In this document: positions 63,184 through 64,000 of the stretch, piece by piece | Numbering within the stretch: the first letter of the stretch is position 1 | Layout of the letters: each line of letters starts with the position of its first letter | Assembly: GCF_900290235.1 (NCBI RefSeq) | Contig: NZ_OLMK01000014.1 | Location: forward strand, 124,001 to 188,000 | Source of the DNA: Streptomyces sp. MA5143a | GTDB taxonomy: Bacteria > Actinomycetota > Actinomycetes > Streptomycetales > Streptomycetaceae | Length of the DNA stretch: 64,000 nt | Reading direction: 5' to 3' | Translations under genes and position numbers: made by a program | Notes under the pieces: model-generated | Seen by the model: only the letters and a program-made list of their open reading frames with translations | Databases searched by the model: none | Told to the model about the DNA's origin: nothing

Positions 63184-64000
63184 TTACTGCGGGGCGCCGG
63201 CGCTCGGCGAGGCGGACTCCGTGGGGGTCGCCTCCGCGGGGGCGGACTCCGTGGGGGTCGCCTCGGCGGGGGCGGCCTCCACCTTCAGTTCGACGGTGAG
63301 GGTCGCTCCGCCCTCGGTCTCGATGCGGAGGAGGTAGGTGCCGGGGGCGTCGTCCGCGTACAGCTTCGGCAGGGTGAGCAGGCCGTCCTTGTCGGTCTGC
63401 AGGCCCGTCAGGGTGCGGAGCGGCTTGCCGTCGGCGGGGTTCTTGAAGTACGGGCCCTTGTCGTTCTCGGTGGGGTCCAGGGGCGACTTGATGAGGGTCG
63501 CCGTGGCGGCGACCTTGCCTGCGACCGCACCCTTGTACGTGGCCTTCACCGCGACCTGTTCGGCGAACTCGCCGTTCGCCACGCAGGTCAGCTCGGTGGT
63601 CGTGGTGCGGGCGAGGGCGTCGGCCCGGCGGGCGGTGACGGTCGCCGTGTAGTCGAGGGCGGCCACGGTGCGGCCCACGACGGTGGCGCGCACGGTGACG
63701 GCGCCGGTCTTCTCGCCGGCCACGAGCCCGGGGGCGGTCGCCTTGCCGGTGCTGTCCGTGACGACCGTGGCGACCTTCTCGCCGCCGGTGAAGGTGGTGT
63801 CCGTGTCGCCGACGACGGTGAAGCGGACCCGGACCTTCGCGACGGCCTTGCCCGCCTTGGTCTCCGTGCGGGCGGCGATCCGGTCGGTGAATGTCGCGCC
63901 GGCGGTGGCGGTGAGCTTCGCCGGGCCCGCGGCCTCCAGGTGGTGCACCGTGTCGGTGTTGGTGGGCGGCTTGGTCGGCGGGGTGGGCGGGGTCGGCGGC
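63184..64000 (-). CDS. Ig-like repeat surface protein, C-terminal part (5' end beyond window)
   Basis: The frame is open to the window edge, so the start is not seen. The visible part begins with TPP repeats (PPTPPTPPTKPPTNTD), then beta-rich Ig-like modules: LTATAGATFTDRIAARTETKAG, VRFTVVGDTDTTFTGGEKVATVVTDSTGKATAPGLVAGEKTGAVTVRATV and ELTCVANGEFAEQVAVKATYKG. It ends with a Thr/Glu/Ser/Ala tail containing PAEATPTESA twice, encoded by two 30-bp tandem repeats (63211-63270). Likely secreted or cell-wall-associated; no sortase signal is seen in this part. Confidence 0.75.
   Translation of the reverse strand, partial: PPTPPTPPTKPPTNTDTVHHLEAAGPAKLTATAGATFTDRIAARTETKAGKAVAKVRVRFTVVGDTDTTFTGGEKVATVVTDSTGKATAPGLVAGEKTGAVTVRATVVGRTVAALDYTATVTARRADALARTTTTELTCVANGEFAEQVAVKATYKGAVAGKVAATATLIKSPLDPTENDKGPYFKNPADGKPLRTLTGLQTDKDGLLTLPKLYADDAPGTYLLRIETEGGATLTVELKVEAAPAEATPTESAPAEATPTESASPSAGAPQ

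Overview
The window is a stretch of linear-chromosome core from a Streptomyces species or very close relative. Base composition is very GC-rich with G/C-ending codons, GTG starts are common, several genes look leaderless, and the gene set is typically actinobacterial: mycothiol-linked enzyme, DUF397/XRE/HATPase cassette, PF04672 methyltransferase, SPW_0924-type peptide. From memory the order uvrA ... uvrB ... coaE, PAC2, rpsA matches the conserved Streptomyces core; no database was searched. All calls come from reading the sequence and translations.

Layout. 1-5.3 kb: uvrA (C-terminus cut by the window edge), a mycothiol-dependent maleylpyruvate-isomerase-like enzyme, an MBL hydrolase and a universal stress protein. 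5.8-8.4 kb: a three-gene polar amino-acid ABC importer with 4-bp stop/start overlaps. 8.5-12.7 kb: aroQ, an S66 peptidase, an MHS-type MFS carrier and a ChaA-like Ca2+/H+ antiporter. 12.8-16.7 kb: a Ter cluster of TerC (behind a yybP-ykoY manganese riboswitch with its own promoter), a TerD protein fused to a degenerate FtsK-like ATPase, and a plain TerD. 16.9-27 kb: uvrB, MHYT sensor, secreted GDPD, Ogt, VOC protein, the pseudouridine catabolic pair psuG/psuK, a methyltransferase, CorA and a CBS protein.

27-39 kb: a uridine-kinase-like protein without a P-loop, DUF2293, DUF1772, an orphan GltD, a compact divergent AhpD-like/MocR pair, a PF04672 methyltransferase, a WhiJ/AbaA-type cassette (DUF397, XRE, HATPase) with a clear operator/promoter, and an ABC exporter. 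39-48.7 kb: amidohydrolase, FUSC exporter, a structured noncoding RNA next to a conserved actinobacterial gene, RidA, and a hydantoin/allantoin-type module (NCS1 permease, racemase, divergent GntR). 48.7-64 kb: proline iminopeptidase, family-5 UDG, S4 protein, DoxX, coaE, PAC2, rpsA with a good sigma-HrdB-type promoter, HrpB helicase, DUF3068, and the C-terminal part of an Ig-like surface protein.

The most interesting element is a short RNA on the minus strand at about 43358-43167. It lies between two strong terminator hairpins. It folds into a complete tRNA-like core in circularly permuted order (T-arm, 3' acceptor strand, loop, 5' acceptor strand, D-arm, anticodon-stem equivalent) on a long imperfect helix made by its ends. 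This is the architecture of tRNA-mimicking bacterial Y RNAs (YrlA type). No Ro60/TROVE gene is in the window; the neighbour is a 243-residue protein of unknown function. A second theme is short tandem repeats at the 3' ends of genes, several of which copy the last codons of the adjacent gene including its stop.
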